A stretch of DNA of 64,000 nucleotides from Gossypium raimondii (GCF_025698545.1 NC_068573.1:2423001-2487000); one strand, 5' to 3'; counted from the first letter of the stretch, positions 37,193-50,399 are shown. Numbers and translations: made by a program. The notes: a model not told the origin generated them from the sequence alone.

Positions 37193-40113
37193 TATAACGA
37201 TCCAATAGTTAGGGGTGTCGGAAAGTATATTACCGGGACTCTGTTTCTGTAAATCAGACTCGTAAATATTTATAATAAATATTTACAAAGTTAGTTGTGT
37301 AGTTAATTAGGTTTCGGTTAAGCGAATTTACTTGAATTAAAAGTAATTAGGTATAAGGACTAAATCACATTTTAGTTAAAAGTTGAATTATAAATTAAAA
37401 ATTAATTAAAGGGCCAATATAGTAATTATATCTATATTTGAATAGTGGACTGCATATGTTATAAAAATATGTTATAATATTAAGAAATCTTAATTATTAA
37501 GTTAAATGTATATATGTATTATATAATAATTAGTGTAATAAAACAAAATAGGTATTAAAAGAAAGAATAAAGAAAAAGAAATAGAAAGACATACAAAATT
37601 AAGAAAGAGAAAGAAAGAAGAAAGGAGAGACGCATGTCCTAAGGGATTCAAACTTTCAAATTTTAATTGGTTAGTCAATTTAGTCCCTTTTCTTGTAATT
37701 TTAATATTTTTGGAATCCCGGTATCTAGGACTACCCGACCCATGTTGAAATTTTAGCAATTGTTAAGATTTAAATGTTGTTAATGTTGGATGATTTTAGT
37801 ATTAAGGATTAAATTGATATATTTTTAAGCTAGAAATGGAAAAGGATTAAACGTAGAACAAATTGTAAATTTTGAGTAATAGGGACTAAATTGTGAAAAA
37901 TTCAAAATTGAGGAGTTTAATTGAAAATAGGGAGTTAAATTTATTTTAAAGTGAAATTTGTATGAAAATATAGAATTAAATGTAAAGAATAAAAATTAGT
38001 CTCGGTTTAGGGGCTAAATTGGAATTTTGGCTAATATTGAGTAAAAATTGAAATATTTAATATGAAATTGAATCGTGTTGTATTGATGAATTTTAATTGT
38101 TTTAATTTCGTAGCTAACGTCGTACCGGAATCCTCGACTAAAAAGGGGAAGGATAAAATCGACGTCGAATAGCTCGGAATTCACGGTTTGTATTTCTATA
38201 ATCCAAACCTAGTTACTAATTGTTGTATTGTTTATTTAATGCATATGGTAAGTGGTTGAGGTGAGTATTTGACACTTTGATATTGAATTGAATTAAAGTT
38301 GATTGAAATTGATTGAATTGATATATATATTATGAATGTATTGATTATTTGAATTGAAATAAATATATATGTGTAAATGTGATGATGTGCAAATATAATA
38401 ATTGGATATTGGTTGCATTTGGAAAGTGAATTGGAACCCTATTAACTGTATCGGGTTGAGTTGGATATAGATGACATGCCATAGGATAAGAAGAGTTCAG
38501 GGATTTCTTCGACTTCAAGTCGATGAGGCACTGGGTGCCAATTTGTTCGGCTTAACCGATGAGACACTGGGTGTCAATGTATATAGCGCTAGGCGCAGTT
38601 ATTACTTTGGATTTATCCGATGAGGTACTGGGTGCCAAATTGGTGTATTAGTTAGATTCGTGTATCCGTCCGAGTCCGAGTCGTATTAATAGGGGTAAAT
38701 AAATAATAAAGTTCTATAATTGAAATTGAAATGGCATGGTATGAGAAATGGAAGTGATATAGTGAATTGAAAATAGAATGTGAAATATGTTGTAAACACA
38801 TGGAATATATGAGTTATATACTCATGAATTGAATATGGAATGGATAATGCTCTTGTTTAAATGAAATGTGGTTGGATATGTGAATAGCTATTTATATAGC
38901 AATTGTGTGAATTAGGACATTGTTAATCAAATGAAATATGATAGCATGTGTAAATTGAATGTAGTATGAAATGATGTGCTAATATGTATGAATTCAAAAG
39001 GTTGGGATATGATAGTTGTGATCTTAGCCATTAATATGTGTTTATAATTAAATTGTGCATTTTGTATTCTCTTGTCTTTAAATGTTTGAAATATAGATAT
39101 ATCATTAAGTTTTACTCAACGTACGGTTTTGTTTTTCTATGCGTAGGTTAGGTACTTCACTTTTGATTGCCGATTCAACATCCAACAATGATCCCGAACT
39201 CAAATGTGGTGATTTTTATCTTTTGTGTCGGTATGTACCTAGGATGTTTAGTTGATAGTTATTTTGTTGATAGATTGTAAATGAGGTTATAAGTGTAATA
39301 TTGGTTTGATATATATAAACATGTGTTTGTGTTTGAAGCCATAGTATGATATGGTAAATTGAACCAAAGTTTGATATGTGCATGTGAATTTAAGTTAATG
39401 TTTTAAGTAGATACGAGCTAGGCCAAATTGATGGATTTTGGCATGTTTATAATTTTGATTTGAATGATGCATTGATGATATGTTTTGATGATATAAATGT
39501 GGTACCAATGAGGGTACATTGGTTAGGCACCTAGGATGATTGTTTTGGCATGTTTTGAATGTGTTTGATAGTGTTTTGAATAGGTTAAACGAACAGTTTT
39601 TGAGTTGCTTAATACCCGAGCAAGTAGGAAATGGTAAACTTGTTGTTTAAGGCACATTTTAGGTCCACACGGGCGTGCGAGGCCATTTTGAAGGGTACAC
39701 GGCCTGGAACACGGGCGTGTGGCTTGGCCGTGTAACCTAAGTCAGTGAGTTACATGGGCACGGACATGGGCTGGGACACGACCATGTGTCCCTACTTCGA
39801 ATGCCCACACGGCCAGACACACGGGCATGTGACTTGACTGTGTGAGTCACACGACCTGGCCACACGCCCGTGTGAACCCTGCAATTAAAATTTTTCTAAC
39901 TTTTCCTAAAATTTTCAAATATTCCTGATTTAGTCCCAAATTGTTTCTAAAGTGATTTTAAGCCCTCAAAGGCTTTAATAAGGGACTCTATGCATGTTAA
40001 TGATGAATTATATTGTCTTTTTTAATGTTTGAAAATGAATGATTTAGATTATGGTTACTTGGTAATACTCTGAAACCCTATTCTGACGACGGATACGGGT
40101 TAGGGGTGTTATA
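37193..40113 (+). mobile_element. Solo LTR of a Ty3/gypsy-type element
   Basis: 2,921 bp. It starts TATAACG and ends TGTTATA, which look like TG...CA termini each changed by one transition. It is flanked by GGATC (37188-37192) and AGATC (40114-40118), a 5-bp target duplication with one mismatch. Internal landmarks are the 'cgatgaggcactgggtgcc' repeats near 38520-38640, an 'acacgggcgtgtg' palindrome cluster at 39664-39875, and the end 'gacggatacgggttagggg', shared with the solo LTR ending at 62447. No internal domain or second LTR, so it is a recombination product. Confidence 0.75.
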
Positions 40114-40118
40114 AGATC

Positions 40119-40293
40119 AACTGCTCGAACTACCAGGATCTACTTTACCTGCGCACGGAAAAAAACAAATCGTACGTTGAGCAAATAGCTCATTGGTAAA
40201 TCTATGATTCAAGGTAATGATGTACAAGTTAAAACCAATATGCATTTACTCATTTCAACTCCAATTCATAAGCATTTCTTATGCAAATCCATG
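40119..40293 (-). mobile_element. LTR fragment in minus orientation (right part)
   Basis: Continuation of the fragment at 36421-37187 after the solo LTR. On the minus strand it contains 'ctcaacgtacgatttg' and 'gtgcgcaggtaaagtag', the segment that in related LTRs lies several hundred bases before the 3' end. Interrupted again at 40294. Confidence 0.5.
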
Positions 40294-42293
40294 TGTAACA
40301 CCCCGAAAGTTGCTACAGTAAGAAAGTGAGATATTATCTTTGATACAGTAAAATAAGGAAATAAAGTAAAAAAAAAAGGACAAAGTTTGAGTTCTGTCAA
40401 CAAAATCTATTTAGGAAGTATATTATGATGTATTTAATTCAAGAAAAGACTAAATCGCAAAAGTGAAAGAAGTTTCGTAACCCAAGAGTAAATACTCAAA
40501 TTTGAGGGGTTAAAGTGTAAATATGAGTGCAAATATTTTAAGGGTGGAAGGATCTAGAAACTAAGGAAAATGGATGAATTAGGACCAAATTGAATAAGTG
40601 AAAAAAGTATGAAGGTTTAAATCAGAATTTTACTAAAATGAGTGATGATTCAATGGAAAATTTTGAAGGATCATAAGGGGCAAAATGGTCATTTAGCAAG
40701 GAAGATAATTTTGAAAAGTAATGATGATGTTGGTGATATTTTAGATTAATTAAATAAATATTAGTTTATTAATATTTTGATTTGACATTTATTTATATTT
40801 TATTAATTTTTATTTAGTATATAAGGAAAGAAAGATGAAGAATTCTCTTCATCTTTCCCTGGTTCCAACGTGAGAAGAAGAAAAGAAAGAAAGAAAATTT
40901 TCTTTTCTTTACAATTTGGTCCTTTTACCAAAAATCCACCATTTTCACTTAGAAATCAAAAGAATTTCCATAACCATCAAGTGAGAAAAATATTAAGGAG
41001 ACTATAGGGAGCTAGAATATCAAGTTAGATTCAAGAAAATAGAAGTTAGAGGGGAGAGAAAGTCAAGTTAAAGTTTGGTTTCAAGAGAATAAGGTATAGA
41101 TGTTAAGGTTTTATATTATTTTTAAGCTTAGTAGTGATAGAAAAGCATAAAAATGGTGTTAAAGTAAAGATTTCTCATGAGGAAATATTGTGTTTTTGAC
41201 ATGTTGATGAAGAGAGAAGTTGAGTAAGTGAATCAAGTGGTAGGATAAGAGAAAAATAAGAGATTTTGATAGAAAAGAGTTAAGTACCCATGAACTTTCT
41301 TGTTATTTAAGGATTAAAATGTGATTTTGTAAAGTAAGTGGTAATTAAGTAATATATATAGTGTGAAATAATTTCTTAAGTGAAGGAGGAAAATAAAAGT
41401 ATAATAGTTGGGTTATGTGTTAGCAAAAATATACAAAGTATTAGATAAGTGAAATTATGGGAAAATGTGAAATTTTATGGAAACAAGGACTAAATTGAAA
41501 GACTTGAGAAATATGTGGTGGAAATAATACAAGTGAAATACAGAGAAATTTGATGTGGAAAATGAGATAGTGAAATTAATTATGTGAATTAAGTGAGATG
41601 TCAAAGAAAAATTGTGTAATAAGGAATAGAGAACTTTTATGAAAAAAGGTGATTAAATTGGAAAATTATAAAAGTTTACAAGGAAATATTGATAATAAAG
41701 CACATAGTGAAAAATAAAAGAATATATGAAATTTGTAATCCAAACTACAATTATTTCTTAAGTTGTGGGAATTAAGGGTTAAATCGTAAATTTGGGAAAA
41801 TTTATATTAGAAATAGAAAAGTGAAGTGCATAACACTTAGAATGAGAAAAATTGATTGTAGTGAATTTAGGAATATTAATAAGTATTGAATTATGTTATA
41901 TGTGTTATTAAAAGTAAAATATATTGCTACACTAAATATTGTGCTAATGACTAAATTACAAAATATATAAAAGTGATATGTGAAATACATGATAAGGATT
42001 ATTAGTGAATTATGGATGAATAATGAATTTAGAAATATATTACATGTATTAAAGATAGTGAAGATATAAGTATACGGATTATTGGTACAAGGATTAAATT
42101 GTAAAGTATGTAAAAGCATTATGTGAAAAGTGTAAAAGTGATATGTGTGCATGATATAATTTGCCCAAGTAGACGAGATTAGAACTACTAGGATATTAGT
42201 GGCATGTCATTAAGGAACCTTAGCGCGCTCTGATCATTAGCACATTAGTGCTCTCCGATTATTAGCATATTAGTGCTCTCTGTATAGCACTTT
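40294..42293 (+). mobile_element. Probable LTR of a third element (5' part, resumes at 62448)
   Basis: It starts with TGTAACACCCC, a common LTR start. AT-rich, non-coding. Its last 70 bp consist of about 25-bp units ('attagcacattagtgctctc'). The same unit continues at 62448 after the inserted solo LTR, which shows the two pieces are one element. The other boundary and target duplication were not found. Confidence 0.55.
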
Positions 42294-43536
42294 TGTAACA
42301 ACCTAGTTTAGACCCTAGTCGGACAGTGGTTTTGAGACCACGAATTCGAGTCAGAAAAATATTTTAATATTATTTTTGGTGTTTATAGCATATTAACTTA
42401 TATGTGTGAAAATTTCGTGAATTAATTTTACCGATTGATTGTTTAATTTGAGTAAAGGACTTAATCGCGTAAAATGAAAAAATGGCTTTCTATTTGTTAA
42501 AGCACTTATATGCTATGGTTTCTTAATTTTAAAGTCCTTAAAATGGAATTTGACCATTGAACAAAAGTATGGACGGTAGTGGGCATTAGTTATATGGTTT
42601 TCTAATTAAATTACAAAGGTTAATTTTGTAAATGGTAGATTAATAAGTAAATAAATAAAACAAATCAAAAAGATAGTGGAGTGTTCATCCTTATGGCCGA
42701 ATGTAAGAGAGGAAAGAAGCAATTTTCTTTGTTTAAGGGTTCGACACCTTGGAGATTAAATTAAGGTATGGATTTTGTTTGGTTTTCGATAAATTTTACG
42801 TTTTTGATATCATTGCTTTGAATACTAGCTAGCCCATGCTTGAAATTTTGAATTTTTTTGTGTATTTTGTGATTTTCCATTGATGAGAAATTGTTGTTTT
42901 TGTTGTTTGATGATGGAAAATAAAAATAAGTTGTTAGATTATTATGTTTAATTAAGTAATTTTTGATAAAAATGTGTATTAAGGATTAAATTGTAAAATT
43001 TGTAAACTTAGGGGTCAAAATGTGAAATAAATGGGCTGCTAGGGACCTAAGGAGAATTCGACCTAACATGGGTTTAGTGAAATTTTGAGTGTTTTGTGTT
43101 GTTTTGAAATAGGGACTAAATTGTAAAAATATGAAATGCTAGGGGCTGAAGTGTAAATTGCCCAAATTATGTATTTTTGGATGAATTTGAGTGAATATGT
43201 TATTAAACAAATCAAATTTGAATTAATTTAGATCAAGAGAGAAATAAATTGGATTTGGAGCGGGGGAAATCAAAAGTTGTTGAATAGCCATTCCGGTCCG
43301 TTCGTCTCTGTACGAGGTAAGTTCATAAGTAAATAAATGTTGTTAAATTCAAATGTATATGTTTTAAATATTTCCGAATTGGTATGTATATATTTGACAT
43401 ATTGTCGAACTGATTAAGCATGGTGTGACTAGTATTAAGCTTAAATTGATCGAATTACGACGTCCGAAAGTCTCATATGAATCATAGGAATAGTTGGGAT
43501 ACATATGTCATGACATAGGATTCCGAGATATGTTTT

Positions 43537-43708
43537 CATGTAAGACCATATCTGGGACGGTGGCATCGATTTGAGATTTACGTGTAAGACCATGTCTGGG
43601 ACATCGGCATCATATATGATTTCGTGTAAGACCCTGTCTGGGATAGTGGCATCGATATTTGATTACATGTAAGACCACGCATGGGACGTTGGCATTGTAC
43701 GACCTTTT
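43537..43708 (+). repeat. Four tandem units of about 43 bp inside the solo LTR
   Basis: Units begin near 43538, 43582, 43624 and 43666, each with 'gtaagacca.gtctgggac' then 'g.tggcat'. Such subrepeats are usual in long plant gypsy LTRs. Confidence 0.75.
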
Positions 43709-44154
43709 TGAGATATTCAAGTATCCTATTTGATTCCGAATGGTTCAACGGGAAATGACAAATTGAGAACGATTGTGAAATTAAGCTAAATGAATCATGT
43801 ATGTATGAAATTTATATGTTTATGATAAGTAAAGGTAGGCAAGGTACTTAATGTGATTTTATGAATTTCCAAGTGTGATGAGTGTTTGTGTGGTTTAGAT
43901 TGGTTAAATTTCGGCCTAGTTGAATTGAATTACTAATAAACTTGAGATGATTTATTTTCTTATGGCTTACTAAGCTTTCAAAGCTTACTTGTGTATTCTT
44001 TCTCTGTTTTTTTTAGATATTTAAAGGTAGCTCAAGTTCGGGATCATCGAGGAACGTCTTCACACTATCGATATCCATTTTGGTATCTTGAATGAAAACT
44101 TATGCTTAAGATATATGGCATGTATAGTCTAGCTTGATATGTTTGGTTTTGAAA

Positions 44155-44156
<2 letters not shown>

Positions 44157-44198
<42 letters not shown>
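44157..44198. repeat. (AT)n microsatellite
   Basis: About 20 AT dinucleotides without interruption, within the split solo LTR. Confidence 0.9.
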
Positions 44199-44199
<1 letters not shown>

Positions 44200-45220
44200 C
44201 CATGCGAAAATGGCTTAATCTTGATTTTAATGCTTATGTGTTTTCGGTCATGGCAATAGCTTATTATGGAAGTATATTTCATGGTGTATATATGTGTGGT
44301 ATTTGGTTATATGGTTTGGTTTGATTAATGAGTTAGTTGATGGTTGTGTAATTTTGGTCATGGTATACGCATATTTTGGTAAGTATGTTCCATGACATGT
44401 ATGAATGGTGTTTTGGTTATATGTCTTGGTTGAGTAATGACATGAATGACTTATAAATAACTCATTTAGTAAGCTTGATACATGATTTGATGTGCATTTG
44501 TGGTTGGTCTTGTGATTCGGCTCAGTGATGAGGTGAATTGATGAATTTATGTTCGATTGTGTAAAGGTTATTTAAATCAGTTTGTAATGGTTAAGCATGC
44601 ACATATTATATGCTTGAATGAGTGATTTTTTTTTTAGGTACGGTTCAAGATGGAAATGGCATGAATTTTTTTAGGCTAAATTTGATGACCGAATTTTGGA
44701 TTAATGGATTTGGTTGTGTATATGAAATTTTGGCATGTTTAAATTTGATTATTGAACTTAGAAAATGGTTAAAGATAGTCAAGTGGGCAATGTATGAATT
44801 GGTTAGTTTTACAATTGAAATTCAGTCATGTAGAAATGCTTGTATGTACTTGTATAATTTTGCCTATTTTGCCATGTAGTATAGTTCAACTTAAGTTAAT
44901 ATGTACATGTACAAAACTCATAATTAATTTATATTGATATTAGTTAATGTTATGAATTGATATAGTTAGTTGTGGTTTAAATATGTGCAAGTGGGTAAGT
45001 TTGTTTTTAATAGATGTATTGTTGTAAGTTGAGTAAATGAAAGTGACATATGATTGATGTTTATTTAGGTGTTCAAATGCCTTACTATATAGACACAAAA
45101 GTCGGCTAATGGAATTATAATGTATATATATTACAATATGATGTCTTATAATAGTAAAATATGTTTAGTTAGTTGATTAAGTGGTAGACATGTATGAATA
45201 TTATAAATTTTTGACGTATG

Positions 45221-45225
45221 GTTTG
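45221..45225. repeat. Target-site duplication GTTTG (left)
   Basis: GTTTG directly before the 5' LTR; the same five bases follow the 3' LTR at 62211-62215. Exact match, as expected for a gypsy-type integrase. Confidence 0.9.
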
Positions 45226-47666
45226 TGTACAGACCAATTTTACCCAGCCCATTTCCAGCAGACCCAAAACCCAACTACCCACCTAAACACTAGCCCAATA
45301 CCCAAATAACATTACAGGCCCCGGGCAAACCCAAATTAATTAAACTAATCTACCAGCCCAACTAGCAAAACCCGAATAGCCCAAACCCGAATAGCCCAAT
45401 ACCCTTCAGCCCAAACCAATGCCCAAGCCCGAAAACCAAAGTCAACTTAGGGTTTCAAGATTCGAAACCCTAAGCGCTACTTCTTCAGACCTTTGGTCTT
45501 CTGCCGCCACCACCGCGCGTCTGTCACCGCCCCTGTCGTCCGTCAATCATCTACAGGAAACGTACACACAAGCAGCAAAGAAACACAGCAAAAATAGCAT
45601 AAAAAATAGAAGGAAATCGGCTATAAAAGGCCGGATTTTCCCCTTGTATTTTTTTTAACGAGATCAATACAGAAAAGCAGATTAAAAGAAATAGAAAGGT
45701 TGATCCCAAAATTTTTCTTTCTTGTTCTGTTCTTGCGCATTTCGTTTCACTGATAGGATTATTATTTTACTTATTCTCTTTATTCCGTAAATTAAAAGGA
45801 AAGTGAAAAGAAAAAAGGGAAGAGGGTGCCTACCGGTTTCGAAAGCCTGTCGCCGGAATTTCTTTCTGGTGTTGGAATCGGACCGAGAGGGGCACGAAAG
45901 ACCCCTCTTTTCTCTTCTTTTCGGAACTAAAGGGACAATTCTCTTGCGGGGTTTGAAAGCGGGGTTTTAAAAAACCGGTGTTTGAAGGCACCGACCACTG
46001 CCTGCGGTGGAATCACGGCGGCCTTCGGCCTGGAAGTCTGACGGTCGGACTTAAAGAGGGAGAGAACAGAGAGAGTTCTCTATTTTTTTTAAAAAATGAA
46101 ACCAGAATGTTTGTTTTGCTTTTTTTTTTGCTATTTATGCAGGTCATCATACGGCGCCGTTTTGAGCTTGAATATTGTGGCCAAAACGACGCCGTTTCAC
46201 CTAATGCCCGTGACCACCCGTTGGCCCTCGTGATCCGCGTGTTTCTGCGGTGAAGGGTTTATTTATGCTAAGAGCCCTTCCTCTTTTGAGTCAGTAGGGC
46301 AATAGGGTCCTCGTGGTTTTTTATTTTGACCATATAATTTTCATTTTTTCTTTTTGGTGCGGATTATTAAAACACTTGTGTTTGGGGTGGGAATATTGCC
46401 CAGTGACCCTCGTCCCTTAAGCGCGGTCTATTTCAGTTCCGGGCCACCCCTTTTTGATTTATTTGCGATTTGGGCCCCCCAAAGTTCTATTTTCAGTTTA
46501 AATTAGTCCTTTTTATTTATTCACTCATTTTATTATAATTTATACTTCAAGTTTGTTTTAACGCAATTCGATCCTGTATCTATTTAATGTCAAGTTCATT
46601 TAGTTTATTCATCCATTGTTGTTCTGCTTTTATTCATTCATTTATTTATTTTTGCATTTATGTATTTCTTTATTCTTCTTGTATTTATGGTTTACTATAT
46701 TGTTTATTCCTTTACTTACACTACATTATTATTATTATTTATTGTGATCATCCTTATTAATGTTTATTTCATTTTATATTTCTAGTACTAGAATACATAA
46801 TTAATATGGTTATTGTTACATTTGGGTGATTATTGTTATAATTATGTCAATATTATTTTGTATCTTATGATTTATGATTTATTTTTTATTTTTTAATAAT
46901 CTACTAATATAGTTATCTCATGTTGCATTAGTATTATTGTACTCGTATAGTATAAAATAAATGTTAGTCCTTATATTGTGTTTGCATAAATTAAATTTAC
47001 ATCTCATCAAATACTCAAATAACTTCTTTTAAAATAAAGCAACATGTCGTATTTAGGAATTCAAGAAAATCGTACTCTAACTTACGGGGTTTCAATTTTC
47101 TCGAAAACTCGAATACACGAATCGTTTCAATCAAAACTTTTAAATATTATCGGGGATTTATGAAAGATTGTGTTCTAACTTACGGGACATGATCTCTTTT
47201 AATAAAACCCGAAATAATTGAGCTTTTCCAAAAGTATTTTTGGGCATTCATTCTCACATCGGGAATTTTTGATATCGTGTCCTAACTTACGGGACGTGAT
47301 TTCTTTTTCTCGAATAAACGTGAAAATATGCCTTTCTCAAATTTTTATACAAGGATCGTATTTTTTAAAACTTTTTTTACTTTTTCATTTTCGACATTTA
47401 AGACGTGAACTAATCAGCTAGGTACCAATTTTGGGCGTTACGAGGGTGCTAACCCTTCCTCGTGCGTAACCGACTCCCGAACCCATTTTTCTAAATTTCG
47501 TAGATCAAAACCGTTGTTTTAATAAATTAAATTATTTATCAAAAACAATTGCTTTTTGAGGTGATCCGATCACACCTCATAAAAAAGGATTGGTGGCGAC
47601 TCCCATTTTCGTTTTCATTTTCAAAACCCAAGTCGACCCCGTTTTCAATACAAAATGGTGTCAACA
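45226..47666 (+). repeat. 5' LTR of the Ogre-like element
   Basis: Starts TGTACAGACC, ends TGTCAACA. TATAAAAG at 45622-45629 is the likely core promoter. The small open frames inside it recur in the 3' LTR and have no protein-family signature. The 3' kilobase is almost identical to that of the other LTR; more differences lie in the first 900 bp. Confidence 0.93.
45622..45629 (+). promoter_or_regulatory. LTR TATA box
   Basis: TATAAAAG about 400 bp into the 5' LTR, kept in the 3' LTR at 60157-60164. Likely the U3 promoter of the element. Confidence 0.6.
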
Positions 47667-48311
47667 GCTTGGCGACTCCGCTGGGGACACCGATAAGAGA
47701 GTGAAGCCACGTGGTGATTACTTTTTGTCTTTTGTCAAAAATTAAAAATTCGGTTTAAAATTACGATCCTTTCATCGCATTTTATCTGTCTTTATCATAA
47801 TCTTCATCATTGGGGTTTATAATTGCTCTGTTTGTTTAAATTTTGGTATCTTTCCGCATTGCATTGCATGACCGTTGGTCACACCTTTTTAAGTGGGAGT
47901 GAGAAGCTACGCCTTCGTGAGGTTTTCACCTCCGCATGGGATAGTGAATCGCTTTCGGGATATATCCGTACCTATGTCTTCGTGAGATTTTCATCTCCGC
48001 ATGGCCATAGGGAAATGTATCCCCCTGAATCGAACTCGGTCCATATGAGCCTATAATGGGTGAGGATCGAGGAATCTGCTGGTTCAGGTACCCTACTTTA
48101 GAACCAAACCACATGTAATGAGCCATAAGAACTGACCTAGGTAGAGCTACTCCAAATTTTAGTGCTTACCCAAATGAATGTTGTATTTATTGTCGCTTAT
48201 TTTAAATCTTATTCTGTGTTTAATGCTAATTTACTTTGTTTGTGATTGCATGGCATCTTCATTCTAAAAGAGGTGTTGATTTACGTTCAGTTTCTTGGTA
48301 GAAAGCTTATC
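47667..48311 (+). other. 5' untranslated region of the Ogre-like element
   Basis: Leader from the primer-binding site to the ORF1 start. It contains two similar segments, 'cttcgtgaggttttcacctc' at about 47911 and 'cttcgtgagattttcatctc' at about 47978, so part of it is a local duplication of about 67-bp period. No coding signal. Confidence 0.6.
47670..47688 (+). other. Primer-binding site
   Basis: TGGCGACTCCGCTGGGGAC begins three bases after the 5' LTR. It has the TGG start expected for pairing with a tRNA CCA end. Ogre elements are reported to use tRNA-Arg; I could not confirm the tRNA here. Confidence 0.7.
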
Positions 48312-50399
48312 ATGGAAAATGGGTTTTTTGATAAAGTAGAGGATAATGCGGCTGTGCGAATATGGGCTGAAACGACACAACGAGAGAAAGGCGATAGTCT
48401 TACCGAAGGGTACGTGTCAGAATTGTGGGATTTCACCCGTATCAGTGTAATCCAGAATGACCTTCGAGAAATGAAAGAAGTCTGAGATCAATGGGATGTC
48501 GAGACCAAGCAGCTGTTCTATTGTAACTACGGTGACCTACCTTATCTGCTTAGTGTCAAAGTGGACAAGTATTTATTCCGAGCCCTTGCTCAGTTTTGGA
48601 ATCCTGCCTACAGTTGTTTCACTTTTGGAAAAGTAGATTTGACGCCTACTGTGGAGGAGTATACGACCTTGCTTCGGTGCCCAAAGATTCAAGTCGACAA
48701 GGCTTATTCCAGAACTGCTTGTGTCCCTCCATTGTTAAAGAAATTAATGAACATCACTGGGATGAGCGAGCAGTGGGTCGCTGCCCGGATCCAACAGAAG
48801 GGCGACAGTAAATGTGTTCCTTGGAAAAGTTTGCGAGATTTGGTGCTTGTACATCCTGACTTAAAAAAAAGGGTCGATGTCTTCGCTTTAGGTATCTATG
48901 GACTAGTGGTCTTTCCCAAAGCTTTAGGACACATAGACGAGGCTGTATCTGATTTGTTCGATCGGCTTAGTAAAGGGGTTACACCGGTTCCGGCAATACT
49001 TGCTGAAACTTTTAGATCCTTGAATGCGTGTCGAAAAGCAAGGGAGGGAAGGTTTATTGGATGTGCGCAGCTCTTATTGGCATGGTTCCATAGCCACTTC
49101 TGGAAAGTCAAAAAGGTCTCTTATCGGGTATTCTCTGATAGCTACTCCCCTCTAGGAGAATTGGTGGCACGCCAAGACGGGATGATATTTCAAAAGAAAA
49201 ATGGATAGAGATACTCCAGAATCTCCAGGATGAAGATATTGAATGGAGGGCTCCTTGGTTAATTCCTGATGAGATATTGTACCGATGTGGAGATTTTGAC
49301 TGGGTTCCGCTGCTCGGGATATGGGGAGCTATCGGATATGCTCCTCTACTCGTATCAAGACAGTATAGATCACGACAATTCATACCAGCAACGCAGGGGT
49401 TGGCCTATTGTGATTTTTCCTATAGGGAGGACAATTACAAGAAGAAGGTTCGAGAAATATCTAATGCCTGGAACCAGACTCGTCGAATGAAGATCTTAGC
49501 CGTGGGTCCGGCAATTACCCCCGAGTATAGTCAGTGGCGTGATCAAAGGATCAACGACAACATCCGGCGTCAAATCCAGAAACTGCTCGATCTTTAGAGG
49601 AACACTTACAAGTTTTGCCTTCTGAGATAGAAATCATCAAACAAGAATTTGAAAAAAGGAGTTTAGAATTGGGGAAGAAAATAGAACAACTAGAGGAAGA
49701 AAAAATGCAGTTAGGACTGGATGTGGACATTCAAAGATTAGAGGCCGATAAATTGAGAAAAGGAAAGAACAAAGCAGAAGAAGATTTAGACAGCCTGAAG
49801 ACAGATTACAAGAAGTTGCGTAGGTCGGTAAGAGCTGCTGGCTTGGGTAAAATGCCAGAATAATGGCGACAAGAAATTCAGGAGGAAAAGACGAAAGCTA
49901 ATCAATGGGAAAAGAAATTTCAGGATACTCGGGCTCGAGAAGTCGCCTTGGGAAAGAGTCTACTAGTCTGCCAAGACGAGAAGACGGAGTTAAAGGTCCG
50001 GATAACTGAACTAGAAAGATCGCTTCACTAGTACCGTAATCGTAATACTACGGTTGAATAAGGGCGAGCTTAGACAAAATTGAAGAATTAAAAGGACAAA
50101 TAGGAGGGCTAGAGAATGCATTGCAAAATAGTGAAATCCGGATAGAGCTTCTGGAAGAAAATAATGAGCAGTGGCAAAGACAATTCCGTCGGTCTCAAGA
50201 GCAGATTAGAGAAAGAGATTATATTATGGGAGAGGCGGTGGCTCAAGTGCGCGAAGTAGCTGATCATCTGCAAACTCTAGCGGTTCAGGCTGATCTATTA
50301 AGTTTGAAGTATGAGTCAGAGTCGGACAGGGGCCGAGAATTAGCTTGGCTTCTTAGAAAGGTTAAGGCTTTGAGTGTAAGGGCAAAGCCATATATGTAG
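48312..50399 (+). pseudogene. Ogre ORF1 (DUF7745-like plus coiled coil), broken
   Basis: The extra ORF upstream of gag typical of Ogre elements; function unknown. The N-terminal half (48312-49580) resembles the plant DUF7745-type domain seen in transposon-derived proteins (PYLLSVKVDKYLFRALAQFW, LTPTVEEYTTLLRCP, GDFDWVPLLGIWGAIGYAPL). The C-terminal half is a Glu/Lys-rich coiled coil. In-frame TGA at 48483-48485, frame changes near 49170-49205 and near 49585, TAA at 49861-49863, and a stop and another frame change near 50030-50090. It cannot be translated whole. The domain name is from memory and moderately sure. Confidence 0.7.

Larger units (their letters stand above)
42294..45225 (+). mobile_element. 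Solo LTR (5' part), split by the Ogre-like element
   Basis: With 62216-62447 this forms a 3,164-bp unit starting TGTAACA and ending TGTTACA, flanked by ACTTT at 42289-42293 and 62448-62452. It contains four tandem units of about 43 bp ('gtaagacc.tatctgggac.g.ggcatcgat') at 43537-43708 and an (AT)n tract at 44157-44198. The 3' end 'gacggatacgggtta' matches the solo LTR at 37193-40113, so the two belong to related gypsy families. Confidence 0.8.

Noticed and set aside
41802..42152. 116-codon minus-strand frame in the third LTR element
   Set aside because: A low-complexity translation of AT-rich DNA (Phe/Ile/Tyr/Asn), with no family signature.
45978..46253. Open frame in the 5' LTR, repeated at 60515 in the 3' LTR
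   Set aside because: Its presence in both places only reflects LTR duplication. No protein-family signature, and it overlaps homopolymer indels.
47218..47421. 67-codon open frame in the LTR, repeated at 61762
   Set aside because: Identical because LTR ends are copies. Low complexity, no start context or family match.
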